Of a DNA stretch of 64,000 bases, positions 50,347 through 63,300 are shown piece after piece (within the stretch, counting starts at the first letter, position 1; every line of letters starts with the position of its first letter). The notes under the pieces were generated by a model. The model ran no database searches. It was not told where the DNA came from and was given only the letters and a program-made list of their open reading frames with translations. The position numbers were made by a program, and so were the translations under genes. Origin of the DNA: Massilia mucilaginosa (GTDB taxonomy: Bacteria; Pseudomonadota; Gammaproteobacteria; Burkholderiales; Burkholderiaceae_D); assembly GCF_011682145.1 (NCBI RefSeq), contig NZ_WHJH01000027.1, positions 1 through 64,000 on the forward strand, in the 5' to 3' direction.

Positions 50347-51465
50347 ATGACGCTTAAAGCGACTCCGCTCAATTCCGCACACCGCGCCGCCGGCGCCAAG
50401 ATGGTCGATTTCGGCGGCTGGGACATGCCCGTCAACTACGGCTCGCAAATCGAAGAACACCACGCCGTGCGCAGCGATGTCGGCATGTTCGACGTCTCGC
50501 ACATGTGCGTGGTCGATATCGAAGGCGACAACGTCCGCCCTTTCCTGCGCGGCCTGCTGGCCAATAACGTCGACAAGCTGCAAGTGGCCGGCAAGGCCCT
50601 GTATTCGTGCATGCTCAATCCGCAGGGCTTCGTCATCGACGACCTGATCGTCTACTTCTTCAGCGAGACCTGGTTCCGCCTGGTCGTCAACGCCGGCACC
50701 GCCGAAAAAGACGTGGCCTGGATCACAGCCCAAAACGACGCCACCGGCAGCGGCGTGACCATCACCCAGCGCCGCGACGGCAACGACCCGATGGCGCTGA
50801 TCGCCGTGCAGGGCCCGAACGCGCGCGCCAGGGTATGGCAGGTGCTGCCGACCACCCAGGCCGCGTCCGAGCCCCTGAAACCGTTCAACGCCGTCATCGT
50901 CAAGGACACCGCCTTCGGCGACGTGATGGTGGCGCGCACCGGCTACACCGGCGAAGACGGCTTCGAGCTGGCCTTCCCCGCTGCGCAGGCCGACGCACTA
51001 TGGAACGCGCTGGTGGCCGCCGGCGTCAAGCCGGCCGGCCTGGGTGCGCGCGACACCTTGCGCCTGGAAGCGGGCATGAATCTGTATGGCCAGGACATGG
51101 ACGACACCGTCAACCCGCTCGACGCCGGCCTGGCGTGGACCATCGATCTGGTCTCCGAGCGCGACTTCATCGGCAAGACCGCGCTCAAGGCCATGGGCCA
51201 GAACGCGCAGTACGTGGGCCTGATCCTGCGCGAAAAAGGCGGCATTTTGCGCGCGCACCAGAAAGTGGTCGCCGCCGACGGCGCCACCGGCGAAATCACC
51301 AGCGGCACCTTCAGCCCGACCATGCAGGAAGCGATTGCGCTGGCGCGCGTGCCGATGGGCGTGGCCGTGGGCGACACCGTGCACGTCGAAATCCGCGACA
51401 AAAAGCTGGCCGCCAGCGTGATCAAGCTGCCGTTCGTGCGAAACGGTAAAATCCTCGCTGCCTGA
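50347..51465 (+). CDS. gcvT: Glycine cleavage system T protein (aminomethyltransferase)
   Basis: 372 residues from ATG 50347 ([20 protein letters not shown]), with GAGG just upstream. [45 protein letters not shown] and [20 protein letters not shown] are family signatures. It transfers the methylene unit from lipoylated GcvH to tetrahydrofolate. Frames reaching further upstream lie over the riboswitch. gcvH follows after 61 bases. Confidence 0.97.
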   Translation: MTLKATPLNSAHRAAGAKMVDFGGWDMPVNYGSQIEEHHAVRSDVGMFDVSHMCVVDIEGDNVRPFLRGLLANNVDKLQVAGKALYSCMLNPQGFVIDDLIVYFFSETWFRLVVNAGTAEKDVAWITAQNDATGSGVTITQRRDGNDPMALIAVQGPNARARVWQVLPTTQAASEPLKPFNAVIVKDTAFGDVMVARTGYTGEDGFELAFPAAQADALWNALVAAGVKPAGLGARDTLRLEAGMNLYGQDMDDTVNPLDAGLAWTIDLVSERDFIGKTALKAMGQNAQYVGLILREKGGILRAHQKVVAADGATGEITSGTFSPTMQEAIALARVPMGVAVGDTVHVEIRDKKLAASVIKLPFVRNGKILAA

Positions 51466-51526
51466 TTCCTGGCACCACCTACATTACGTCATATTTACCT
51501 TACCGCGACCTCTTGGAGCAAACACA

Positions 51527-51907
51527 ATGAACATCCCAGCCGACCTGAAATACACCGAGTCCCACGAATGGGTGCGCGCCGAAGCTGACGGCACCCTCAC
51601 CGTCGGCATCACCGAATACGCGCAGGACGCGCTGGGCGACATCGTCTTCGTCGAACTGCCGAAAGTCGGCAAGATCCTCACCGCCGGCGACGACGCCGCC
51701 GTGGTCGAATCGGTCAAGGCCGCCAGCGACATCTATGCGCCCGTGTCGGGCGAGTGCATCGCCGTCAACGACGCCGTCGCCGACGCGCCGGACTCGATCA
51801 ACACCGACGCTTACGCGGCCTGGCTGTTCAAGCTCAAGCCGAGCGACGCCGGCGCCATCGACGGCCTGCTCGACGCCACCGCCTACGGCAAAGCTACCGC
51901 AGAGTAA
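51527..51907 (+). CDS. gcvH: Glycine cleavage system H protein
   Basis: 126 residues. [20 protein letters not shown] begins the domain, and [18 protein letters not shown] carries the lipoyl-lysine. It shuttles the aminomethyl group among P, T and L proteins. GGAG precedes the ATG. A terminator-like hairpin follows it. Confidence 0.97.
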   Translation: MNIPADLKYTESHEWVRAEADGTLTVGITEYAQDALGDIVFVELPKVGKILTAGDDAAVVESVKAASDIYAPVSGECIAVNDAVADAPDSINTDAYAAWLFKLKPSDAGAIDGLLDATAYGKATAE

Positions 51908-51914
51908 AAACTCC

Positions 51915-51950
51915 TGGCCGCCCCGATGACCATCGCGGCGGCCATTTTTT
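51915..51950 (+). terminator. Terminator-like hairpin between gcvH and gcvP
   Basis: TGGCCGCC (51915-51922) pairs with GGCGGCCA (51937-51944), followed by six T. It would allow GcvH to be made in excess of GcvP, or act as a partial attenuator, since no new promoter is obvious before gcvP. Confidence 0.75.
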
Positions 51951-52001
51951 CAGTTCGCCGCCGCCATTCGCTGCGGCAGTCTTTTTTCGGCTCCCACTAC
52001 C

Positions 52002-54899
<2,898 letters not shown>

Positions 54900-54914
54900 G
54901 CGCACTCGCCGTTA

Positions 54915-56537
54915 TCAGGGCCGCCGGGAAGCGAGCCGCAGATGCGGCGCGGTCTTCTTCGGCGGCTCTGCCGTTTCAGGCACGCTGTCGTCGAACTGAA
55001 ATCCGCCGACCGCTTGCGACAGGGCTAGCGCCTGGCTCTGCAGCCGTCGGGCTGCCGATGCCGCCTCTTTCACCAGCACCGAATTGTGGCGCGTCATCTG
55101 CTCCATCTCGACGATCGCCGCGCTCACCGCGCCGATACCGCCGGCCTGGCCCGCGCTCGCCTGCCCGATGCGGCCGACCGTCTCTCCCACCTGCTGCACC
55201 GACAGTGCGATGCCGGCCATGCGCGCGCCCGCGTCCGAGGCGCTGGCGCTGGCGCTGTCGATGTCGGCCAGCGACTGCGCGGTCAAGGCCGTGATCTCGT
55301 GCGCGGCGCCGGCCGTGCGCTGCGCCAGCGCGCGCACTTCTCCCGCCAGCGCGGCCAGGCCGCCGCCCTGCTCCCCAACCCTGCCCGCTTCCAGCGCCGC
55401 ATTGAGCGCCAGCGCATTGGTCTGGCCGGACAGCTGATCGATCACGCCGACCAGCTGCGCCACGCGCTGCGCGTTGGCGCGCAGCGCCGCCATCGACAGC
55501 ACCAGGCGGTCGACCACGCCGCCGCCGCACAGGGCCTGCATCGACGCCTCGTCGGCCAGCAGGTTGGCGCTGTGCGCGCCCTCGACCGCGCCGCCGGCCG
55601 CCGCGCCAAGCTGGCCCACCGTGCCGGCCGCGCGCTGCAGCACGCTGGCCTGGGCCGCATTCCTGCGCGACAGGCCGGCGCTGCCGCTGGCGATGCCGCG
55701 CGAGGCCGAATCGATCGAGCGCGCCGAGGCCTGGATGCTTTTCAGGGTGACGTTCAGGGAGCCGATGGCCGCATCGAGCGTGCGCGCGCTGTCGGCGATT
55801 TCGTCGCTGCCGTAGCTGCGGTTCTTGACCGTCAGGTCGCCGCTGGCGAGTTCCCCGGCGCTCCGCTTGACGTCCGCCACGCCGCGCAGCAGCGCGCGCC
55901 GCACCAGCGTGGTGATGCCGAGCGTGGCGGCCACCGACAGCGCCACCAGCAGCGGCATCAGCACCGACAGGGCTGCAAAATCGGCGGCCGCGCGGCTTGA
56001 GGCGTGTTCGCTCAGTTCCTGCTCGAAGCGCGCCAGTTCCGCCAGCCGCAATGCCACCACGCCGAAGGCCTGTTCGGCCTTGGACATGGCGTTTGCACTC
56101 ATCGAATGGTCGACCTGGGAAAACTCGATTACGTCGAGGATGGCGCGCACGTAGGTCGCGTGCGCGGCCCCGGCCTGGGTGATGAAGCGCTGCTCGGGGC
56201 CATGGCCTCCGGTGCGCCGCGCCAGGGCCGCGAACTTGCGTTCGATGGCGGCGTGGCGCTGATAGATATCCTGGCCCAGCCCATCGATACGCGGCGCCGA
56301 AAAACTGGCGCTGATCCAGGTCAGCAGCTGGTACATGCGCGCGTGCGCCTGCTGGACGTCGGTCGCCAGTTCGCCGGCTTCGCGGATGCGGGCGGCGCGC
56401 TCGTTGACGATCATGTCGACCGCCTGGTTCTGGCGCACCATCGCATACCACGCGCTGCCGGAGGAGACGATCAGCAGCAGCAGCACCATGCAGGGAGCGA
56501 GCAGCAGCTTGGGACCGATACGCAGGCGTTCGAGCAT
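54915..56537 (-). CDS. Methyl-accepting chemotaxis protein with divergent signalling tip
   Basis: 540 residues from ATG 56535-56537 (MLERLRIGPKLLLAPCMVLL). TM1 at about 10-33, a 4-helix-bundle-type periplasmic domain (about 35-190), TM2 at about 195-220, HAMP (about 220-275) and a cytoplasmic helical domain. The tip reads IDQLSGQTNALALNAALEAG then RVGEQGGGLAALAGEVRALA, where the consensus has AARAGEQGRGFAVVADEVR; the R to G and F to L changes are unusual. No C-terminal CheR-docking pentapeptide. It follows the Cache gene with a one-base gap, so the two are coupled. Confidence 0.85.
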   Translation of the reverse strand: MLERLRIGPKLLLAPCMVLLLLIVSSGSAWYAMVRQNQAVDMIVNERAARIREAGELATDVQQAHARMYQLLTWISASFSAPRIDGLGQDIYQRHAAIERKFAALARRTGGHGPEQRFITQAGAAHATYVRAILDVIEFSQVDHSMSANAMSKAEQAFGVVALRLAELARFEQELSEHASSRAAADFAALSVLMPLLVALSVAATLGITTLVRRALLRGVADVKRSAGELASGDLTVKNRSYGSDEIADSARTLDAAIGSLNVTLKSIQASARSIDSASRGIASGSAGLSRRNAAQASVLQRAAGTVGQLGAAAGGAVEGAHSANLLADEASMQALCGGGVVDRLVLSMAALRANAQRVAQLVGVIDQLSGQTNALALNAALEAGRVGEQGGGLAALAGEVRALAQRTAGAAHEITALTAQSLADIDSASASASDAGARMAGIALSVQQVGETVGRIGQASAGQAGGIGAVSAAIVEMEQMTRHNSVLVKEAASAARRLQSQALALSQAVGGFQFDDSVPETAEPPKKTAPHLRLASRRP

Positions 56538-56538
56538 G

Positions 56539-57003
56539 TCAGTGCTTGTAGACGCCGGCTTCGAGGGCCACGTCGCCAATCCGCAACACATACGTGGTCT
56601 TGGCTTCGACCTTGCCGTTGACCGGATTCTTGAACTTGTAGTCGACCCAGCCGCGCCCCGGACCGTTGGCGATCGCAATCATCTCGTGGCGGAACAGCTT
56701 GCCGTCGGCGTCAGGCACGTCGCGCAGGTCCTTGCCGATCAGGGCCACCGTCGGATGGGCCACCGTGATGCCGCCCAGGTCGCGCATGGCCAGGTACAGG
56801 GCGCCCTGGTTGTACTCGGGGTCGCGCGCAATGATCCGGCGGATCATTTCCTCCTTGCCCTTGAGGCGCATGAAGCGCGCGCCCTTTTCGGCCAGTGCGA
56901 CCGCATCCTTTTCGCTCGGCTCGGCCGCGGCGGCCGTGCCGCCGGCCGCCGCCGCGCCCCAGAAACAGGCCAGCAAGACGCCGGCCTTGATGAGAATCTT
57001 CAC
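56539..57003 (-). CDS. Periplasmic single-Cache-domain protein
   Basis: 154 residues from GTG 57001-57003 (preceded by GAAGGA); signal peptide to about 30 (LIKAGVLLACFWGAAAAGGT). The rest matches the small Cache (sCache_2-type) pattern: EKGARFMRLKGKEEMIRRII, GALYLAMRDLGGITVAHPTV, KDLRDVPDADGKLFRHEMIA and GRGWVDYKFKNPVNGKVEAK. Such domains bind small ligands in the periplasm. Here the domain is a separate secreted protein upstream of a chemoreceptor, suggesting it presents a ligand to that receptor or acts with it. Confidence 0.75.
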   Translation of the reverse strand: MKILIKAGVLLACFWGAAAAGGTAAAAEPSEKDAVALAEKGARFMRLKGKEEMIRRIIARDPEYNQGALYLAMRDLGGITVAHPTVALIGKDLRDVPDADGKLFRHEMIAIANGPGRGWVDYKFKNPVNGKVEAKTTYVLRIGDVALEAGVYKH

Positions 57004-57195
57004 AATGATGTCCTTCAACGTCGGTGAACGCGCATTCCGGTGCCGGCGCAGGTATGATTGTCTGCCAGTGGGCTTGCGCGAGATGAGTTCGCGCAATGTT
57101 TCCTGAGCGCATAGGTTAATTTACGCGTTCGCGCGGGGCGCCGGTTTGCGCAGGATCAATCGTGCGGACCGCGCCAACCCAGCCAAGGAAGAGAG

Positions 57196-57552
57196 ATGGA
57201 TCGTTCAGTTGTCGCCCTGTTGTTATCAGGTCTCGTGTTTCCGGGCACCGGCCAGTTTTACCTGGGCCGGCGCGCGCGCGCCTGCCTGTTCATCCTGCCG
57301 ACCCTGGCCGCGGCCATCTATTTTTTCAAGCAGGTTCTCGACAGCGCCTCGCTGATGGTCGATGACGTGCTGCGCGGCGCGCTGCCGGCCGATCCGGTGC
57401 TGATCGCCGAGCGCCTGCACCAGCAGGGCGAGACCGCCTCGCCGATGATGAATCTCGCCGCCGCCGTGATGCTGGTGTGCTGGCTGGCCAGCGCGCTCGA
57501 CGCCTGGCTGCTGGGCCGCGCCATGGCGCGCGGCGCGAAAGCGGCGCCATGA
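57196..57552 (+). CDS. Small membrane protein of unknown function
   Basis: 118 residues with good Shine-Dalgarno (GGAAGAG). VVALLLSGLVFPGTGQFYLG resembles the start of TM2-type proteins (a Gly-rich turn after the first helix). A second helix lies at about 28-45 (ACLFILPTLAAAIYFF), a hydrophilic loop at 50-82, and a third helix at about 86-108. Stop and next start overlap as ATGA, coupling it to the cupin lipoprotein. Function unknown. Confidence 0.6.
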   Translation: MDRSVVALLLSGLVFPGTGQFYLGRRARACLFILPTLAAAIYFFKQVLDSASLMVDDVLRGALPADPVLIAERLHQQGETASPMMNLAAAVMLVCWLASALDAWLLGRAMARGAKAAP

Positions 57553-57986
57553 GGGGCGTTGCGCTGGTGTGCCTGCTGGGCCTGACCCTGGCCGGCTGCG
57601 CCGCGCCGCCGCCGCCATCGCCATCGCCGCCGCCATCGCCGGGGCCGGGGCCGGGGCCGGGGCCGGGGGGCATCGTGCGCACCGAAGTGCAGCGGGCCGC
57701 GTCATCGCTTCCCGGGCATGATGCGGTGGTGATGCGGGTCGAGCTGGCGGCCGGCGCGCGCGCCGGGCGCCACACCCATCCGGGCGACGAAATCGGCTAT
57801 GTGCTCGAAGGCGAAGGCCAGCTGCTGGTCGACGGCGCCGCGCCACGCCTGCTGCGCGCCGGCGACGCCTTCGTGGTGCCGGCCGGCGTAGTGCACGACG
57901 CCCACAACCCGGGCCGCGCCGCCATGCGCCTGGTGGGCGTGTTCGTGGTCGACAAAAACAAGCCGCTGGCCACGCCGGCCCGGTAA
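57549..57986 (+). CDS. Cupin-domain lipoprotein
   Basis: 145 residues from ATG 57549. Lipoprotein signal with lipobox LAGC (MRGVALVCLLGLTLAGC). A Pro/Ser then Gly/Pro spacer (PPPPSPSPPPSPGPGPGPGP) follows, encoded in part by a GGGGCC repeat. The cupin_2 barrel (about 45-140) has HTHPGDEIGYVLEGEGQLLV with the His-His-Glu metal set and GVVHDAHNPG with a further His. It is probably an outer-membrane-anchored small metal-binding enzyme or sensor; the substrate is unknown. Confidence 0.7.
   Translation: MRGVALVCLLGLTLAGCAAPPPPSPSPPPSPGPGPGPGPGGIVRTEVQRAASSLPGHDAVVMRVELAAGARAGRHTHPGDEIGYVLEGEGQLLVDGAAPRLLRAGDAFVVPAGVVHDAHNPGRAAMRLVGVFVVDKNKPLATPAR
57641..57670. repeat. GGGGCC hexanucleotide tandem repeat
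   Basis: Four GGGGCC units followed by GGGGGG, in frame within the cupin lipoprotein gene and encoding the Gly-Pro spacer. G-runs of four could form a quadruplex on the plus strand. Whole-unit changes would alter spacer length by two residues without a frameshift; single-base slippage in the G runs would shift the frame. Confidence 0.8.
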
Positions 57987-58081
57987 GCCACCGCCGGCGC
58001 GGCCGCCTTGTCGTTAACGCAAAAAGCGCCGCCCGCAGCGATGCGTGACGACGCTTGCCGGCCGCGCCGCGCGCGCGCCGC

Positions 58082-59770
58082 TTAGGCCAGCTTGACCGCG
58101 TGCTCGCGGGTGGCGTGGAAGGTCAGCTTGGGCCAGCGCTCTTCGGTCAGGCGCAGGTTGACGTTGGAAGTCGCCAGGTACGCCATGTTGCCGGCCGCAT
58201 CGTAGGCCACGTTGTGGCCGAGGGCCGCTTCGAAGTCGGACAGGATGCGCTTGTCTTCGCCGCTGATCCAGCGCGCGCTGCTGATGCTGGTGCCTTCGAA
58301 CACGGCGTCGACGCCATACTCGTTGAGCAGGCGGCTGGCCACCACTTCAAACTGCAGCACCCCGACCGCGCCCAGTACCAGTTCGCCGCCCTGCACCGGT
58401 TTGAAGACCTGCACCGCGCCCTCTTCGCCGAGCTGCTGCAAGCCTTTGTGCAGCTGCTTGATCTTGAGCGGATTGCGGATGCGCACCGAGCGGAAGAAGT
58501 CCGGCGCAAAATACGGAATGCCGGTAAATTGCAGCATCTCGCCTTCGGAGAAGCTGTCGCCGATCTGCATGTTGCCGTGGTTCGGCAAGCCGATGATGTC
58601 GCCGGCGTAGGCTTCCTCGACCTGCTCGCGCGAGGACGCCATGAAGGTGACCACCGACGAGACCTTGATCTCGCGCCCCAGGCGCAGGTGCTTGACCTTC
58701 ATGCCGCGCTCGAAGCGCCCCGAGCACACGCGCAGGAAGGCGATGCGGTCGCGGTGGGCCGGGTCCATGTTGGCCTGGATCTTGAAGACGAAACCGGAGA
58801 ACGGCTGCTCGCTCGGGGCGACCACGCGCACGGTGGCGTCGCGCTCGCGCGGGGCCGGGGCCCAGTCGACCAGCGCCGAGAGGATTTCGCGCACGCCGAA
58901 GTTGTTGATGGCCGAACCGAAAAACACCGGAGTCTGCACGCCGGCCAGGAACTGCTCCAGGTCGAACGGGTGCGAGGCGCCGTGTACCAGCTCCACTTCC
59001 ATTTTCAGCTGCTCGATTTCGAGCGGGAACATGGCCGCCAGCTTCGGATTGTCGATCCCCTTGACGATTTCGAATGCGCCGTCGGCCTTTTCTTCGCCGG
59101 CCTTGAACAGCATGATTTCATCGCGCAGCAGGTGGTACACGCCGCGGAAGTTCTTGCCCATGCCGATCGGCCAGGTCACCGGCGCGCACTCGATCTTGAG
59201 CACCGATTCGAGTTCGTCGAGCAGGTCGAGCGGATCGCGCGTTTCGCGGTCCATCTTGTTCATGAAGGTGACGATCGGCGTGTTGCGCATGCGGCATACG
59301 GCCAGCAGCTTGATGGTCTGCGCTTCCACGCCCTTGGCCGCGTCGATCACCATCAGGGCCGAGTCGACGGCGGTGAGCACGCGGTAGGTGTCTTCCGAGA
59401 AGTCCTGGTGGCCGGGGGTGTCGAGCAGGTTGATGACATGCTCGCGGTGCTCGAACTGCATCACCGAGCTGGCCACGGAAATGCCGCGCTGCTTTTCGAT
59501 CTCCATCCAGTCGGAGGTGGCGTGGCGGCCGCTTTTGCGCGCCTTGACCGTGCCGGCCATCTGGATCGCGCCCGAAAACAGCAGCAGCTTTTCGGTCAGG
59601 GTGGTCTTGCCGGCGTCGGGGTGGGAAATGATGCCGAAAGTACGGCGGCGCGCCACTTCGCGGGCAATCGCCGCGGGAGCGGGCGTCGCGCCGGAGGCGG
59701 AAACGTCTGAAGCGGGAAGGTCTGAAGCGGGAAGGGAAGTATCGGTATCGTTGGCCATATTCTCAGCCAT
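58082..59770 (-). CDS. prfC: Peptide chain release factor 3
   Basis: 562 residues from ATG 59768-59770 ([17 protein letters not shown]). Translational GTPase: [20 protein letters not shown] (G1), [10 protein letters not shown] (G2), [10 protein letters not shown] (G3), NKMD (G4) and SAINNFGV (G5). It recycles RF1/RF2 from the ribosome. About 30 extra N-terminal residues, absent from E. coli RF3, contain [15 protein letters not shown], made by two exact 15-bp repeats at 59706-59735. A later ATG (59756-59758) is possible. Confidence 0.95.
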   Translation of the reverse strand: MAENMANDTDTSLPASDLPASDVSASGATPAPAAIAREVARRRTFGIISHPDAGKTTLTEKLLLFSGAIQMAGTVKARKSGRHATSDWMEIEKQRGISVASSVMQFEHREHVINLLDTPGHQDFSEDTYRVLTAVDSALMVIDAAKGVEAQTIKLLAVCRMRNTPIVTFMNKMDRETRDPLDLLDELESVLKIECAPVTWPIGMGKNFRGVYHLLRDEIMLFKAGEEKADGAFEIVKGIDNPKLAAMFPLEIEQLKMEVELVHGASHPFDLEQFLAGVQTPVFFGSAINNFGVREILSALVDWAPAPRERDATVRVVAPSEQPFSGFVFKIQANMDPAHRDRIAFLRVCSGRFERGMKVKHLRLGREIKVSSVVTFMASSREQVEEAYAGDIIGLPNHGNMQIGDSFSEGEMLQFTGIPYFAPDFFRSVRIRNPLKIKQLHKGLQQLGEEGAVQVFKPVQGGELVLGAVGVLQFEVVASRLLNEYGVDAVFEGTSISSARWISGEDKRILSDFEAALGHNVAYDAAGNMAYLATSNVNLRLTEERWPKLTFHATREHAVKLA

Positions 59771-59891
59771 AACATGGCCTCGCACAAAACCCACGATTTT
59801 ACCGATACTTGCCCTGCTCGTGTGAACTGATTCAGGCGCGGCGGGGAGCCGCGCCTGCGGTGTTACGGCCGCCCGGCGCCCCGGGCCGGCC

Positions 59892-60311
59892 TTACCAGCA
59901 CTTGTCGGCGACTTTTTCGGTGCTGGTGGTGCCGGTGTGCTCGAGCATCAGCGCGCCGCATTTGTCGTCGAGCTGCTTGCCCTGCGGCGTGGCGAGCAAG
60001 GTGAACGCGTCGGCCGTCTGCGCCTTGATCGAGATCACATACCTGGCATCTCCCGTTTTCGGCGACTGCGCGGCCAGCACCGGGGCGGCTTCATAGGTGC
60101 CCTTGCTGGTGTAAAAGCGCTCCATGTACTGGGCCTGCTCGCTCAGGATCGCCTTGGCGGTCGACCTGTGCGAGTTCAGCACGTACTGCGTATAGGACGG
60201 GTACGCGATGGCGGACAGGATGCCCACCACGGCGCACGCGATGAACAACTCGATCAGGGTGAAGCCGCCGGAGCGGCGCCGCCCCGGCATGGTGCGTGCG
60301 CCCGCCATCAT
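59892..60311 (-). CDS. pilE: Type IV minor pilin PilE-like
   Basis: 139 residues. A short leader ends RRSGG, cut before [20 protein letters not shown]: the prepilin site with Glu at +5 and the hydrophobic N-terminal helix. [20 protein letters not shown] and [19 protein letters not shown] are typical of PilE minor pilins. Two Cys near the C-terminus (KCGALMLEH ... VADKCW) make the D-loop disulphide. Its ATG overlaps the pilY1 stop, so it closes the minor-pilin operon. Confidence 0.88.
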   Translation of the reverse strand: MMAGARTMPGRRRSGGFTLIELFIACAVVGILSAIAYPSYTQYVLNSHRSTAKAILSEQAQYMERFYTSKGTYEAAPVLAAQSPKTGDARYVISIKAQTADAFTLLATPQGKQLDDKCGALMLEHTGTTSTEKVADKCW

Positions 60312-63300
60312 CGCTGCAGCTCCCGCCAGTTGATGCGGCCGATATTGGGCGACTTCGAGGGTTCACCCTCCTCTACCACAGTTGGCTTGCAGTCGGTGCC
60401 AACGCAATCCTCGGTCTCGCCGCCGACCAGCACGCCGCCAGCGTCGCCGGTCCCGGTGCTGCCACTGCTGCCATTCGGCCAGACGGTGGTCGACACGCCC
60501 GTGCGGATGTAGCCGCCATCGGTCCCCTGGGGCGTATGCGTCCAGACGATCGTGGTGACGCTGCCGTCAAGGTTATTGGTGACGGTATTCGGCGGCGGCG
60601 GCGGGATGTCGTCAGGCGTTTTCCCGGGGACTGGCACGAACACGCCTTTCGGATCTTTCGCTCCTTCGGCCGACTTGCCCGGAATGGCTGGCGCGCCTGC
60701 AAGTTTGGTCGTTACTGGCGGAGCCATGTTGTAGGTTCCATCCGTCATGCAGCGCACCTCGGGATGGTGCCAGTAGATCAGGTACTCCGCAATGAGTTTG
60801 CCGGATGACGCCTCGTAGCGATCTTTCTTGAGGCGGTAGCCCAGCTTCGGCTGGCCCGCCACATTCAGTTCGATGTCATCCTGGGTGATGTTGGCCGAGA
60901 CGATCTGCAGGGTCAGGGCGCCATTACGCCATGCACTGCCCGCACCGCGTACCGCCTCTTTCACGGCAACGCCGGCGCAATTCGGGTGCATCGGATGCAC
61001 GCCGGTCCGCTTTTCGCCCGGCACCCACTCCTTGACGGTAAATGCGTTCAGCGGCATCGACCACATCATCTCCTTGACCGAGGCCATGGAGTATTTCGTC
61101 ATTTCCGCCACCTTCATTGCGTCCTGGGTCTGGTACCCGATCACCGGGCCGTCGTATTCGGCCTGCTTGCCAGCCACCACCGCGCCGAGCACCTTGAAGC
61201 TGATTGCCGGCGAATGCTGCTGGTTTGCCATCAGCAGCTTGAACTCGGTGTTATCCGTGGTGGCGCTTTCGGTGAGGGTGGTTTTCCATGTTTTCTCCGT
61301 CCTGGTCCGTTTCTGCCAGTAAGGCGCCTTCTTGTCGCCCGATGCTGTATAGGAATAGGCATTCTCGACGTAGGTCGAGGTATACTCTCTCGTTGTCACC
61401 ATTGCCACTTTGCCACTGACCAGTACTGGCACCGGTCCGGACACGTAGGTGATTGCCGAATCAGTCAGGTAGCTCACCTCGGTTTTCTGCGTGTTGCTAG
61501 CCACCTTGGTCGTCGATGTGGTCGGGGTGCCAGCCACCGTCGTCGCCTCGGGTGGGTAAGTTTTTGCCGCTTTCAACGCGGGCGTGTCCGGCAGGGACTT
61601 CGTGGTGATCGCGGGTACGGAGACCGTATGCAGGCGCTGCAAGTCCTGGCTCGGATTGATCATGCTCAAGCCGGTGACGTCATAGATGTCGTCATACTCG
61701 TGAACGTGAACATAATTGAGACCCTTGCCTTCGACCGCATTATCGGCAGCCCGGCCCAGCGAATAGTAGCCGTTGCTCGACTGGGTCGTGGCATACCTGT
61801 ATGCGCCGGTCGAGCTGCTTTTCAGATTGCCGCAGCGCACGTAGCAGAAGAAGTCGGTATCGAAGTGACCACCTTCCACGCCGCGCTCGCCCTTGACCAC
61901 TTCCGGAAGAACATCGACGATAACCGGCGGCTTCGGCGCGCCGTTGCGGTCGAAGCTGGCCTGGAACACGTCAATGCCGCCGGCCGATACGCCAACCAGT
62001 TGCGAACGCACGCCTCCACCCATGTGGCGGCCGACCGGATAATAGGTCGTGGTGGTGCTTCCCACGGTTTCGTCGATCAGATCGTCGGCGGTAAATGCAC
62101 GGTCGACGTTCAGGTCGAACACCACGCTGTGGGTGTCGCCACCGGTCAGGTAGTTCAATTGCATCCACCAGTTCTCGCCGGGCGGCTTGGCATCGGGCGT
62201 TTTAGTCGGGTTGGTGGTGAAAAACTGGAACACTTTGCCGTTGACGTAAGCGCCATCGCCAACCACGCGCTCGCCCGCGTCAATTTTCAATTCCACTTTC
62301 CAGCCCTTGTTGACACCGCCGGAATAGTTCAGCGGCTCGTTGGTGACGGTGCGAACGCGCACCTTCTCCGCCTCCGTCCCCGTCTTCAGAGTGTACTCCC
62401 GCTCGGTCAAGGTCTGCGTAACATAGGTGCCCTTGGTGAGGTCGGCCTTGTCCCATACGCCAATCGCATGGTCCACCGTCGTTTTCGCGGTCAGGTCGCC
62501 CGGAGTCAACAGCCGTCCGGTGACGAACAGCACCATCGAGCCGCCGGCCGGATGCGATGCCAGGCCGGGAGCCATGGTGATCGAACGCCCCGCGCCGCCG
62601 CCGTCATGCAGCAAGGTCGAGGTTCCCTTGATCAGGTCGAACATCCACATATTGCCCAGCAAATCGCCGGCATACGCGGTATCGCTGTAACCGTCGTTAT
62701 CGCTGTCGCGCACGGACGGCGAGGAAAGGCCGTTCGGCGCGCTCGCGCTGCCGGCGCCGGTATCGATCGGACGGATCAGCTCGCCGGTCTTGGCGTTGAT
62801 TACGTACAGCACGGCATGGCCGTTGGAGGTGGCAGGGTCGCCGTAGTAGCCGTTACCGACCACCGCCGCCGGGGTGGTGGCGTTGAGCTTGACCAGGACC
62901 GGCGCGCTGTAGGTGTAGCCCAGGTCCTTGTAACCTTCGGTCTTGTTGGTAACTTCCCACAGGACCTTGGACGCCGCGCTGGTCTCGTCGGCCGGCATGC
63001 TGGTCACATCGAGCGCATACAGGGCCTGGCCGCCAGCACCAAGGGCGCCGACCAGGAAGGTTTGCTTGTCCATGGTGCGCAAGGAAATGCCGCCATCGAC
63101 ATAGTAGCGGTGTTTGTAGTCTTTGCTCGCCAGATCCTTCAGGCCGCCCATGAGCGCGCCGGGAATATAGGCGAAGCGCTCCGAGCCGTCAGCGGCATTG
63201 ATTGCGTGCAACATGCCATCGTTGGCGCCGACAAACACGGTCTTGCTAGTGCCGTCGTTGTGGTAGACCGGAGTCGAGTGGATGATGTCACCGAGCACAC

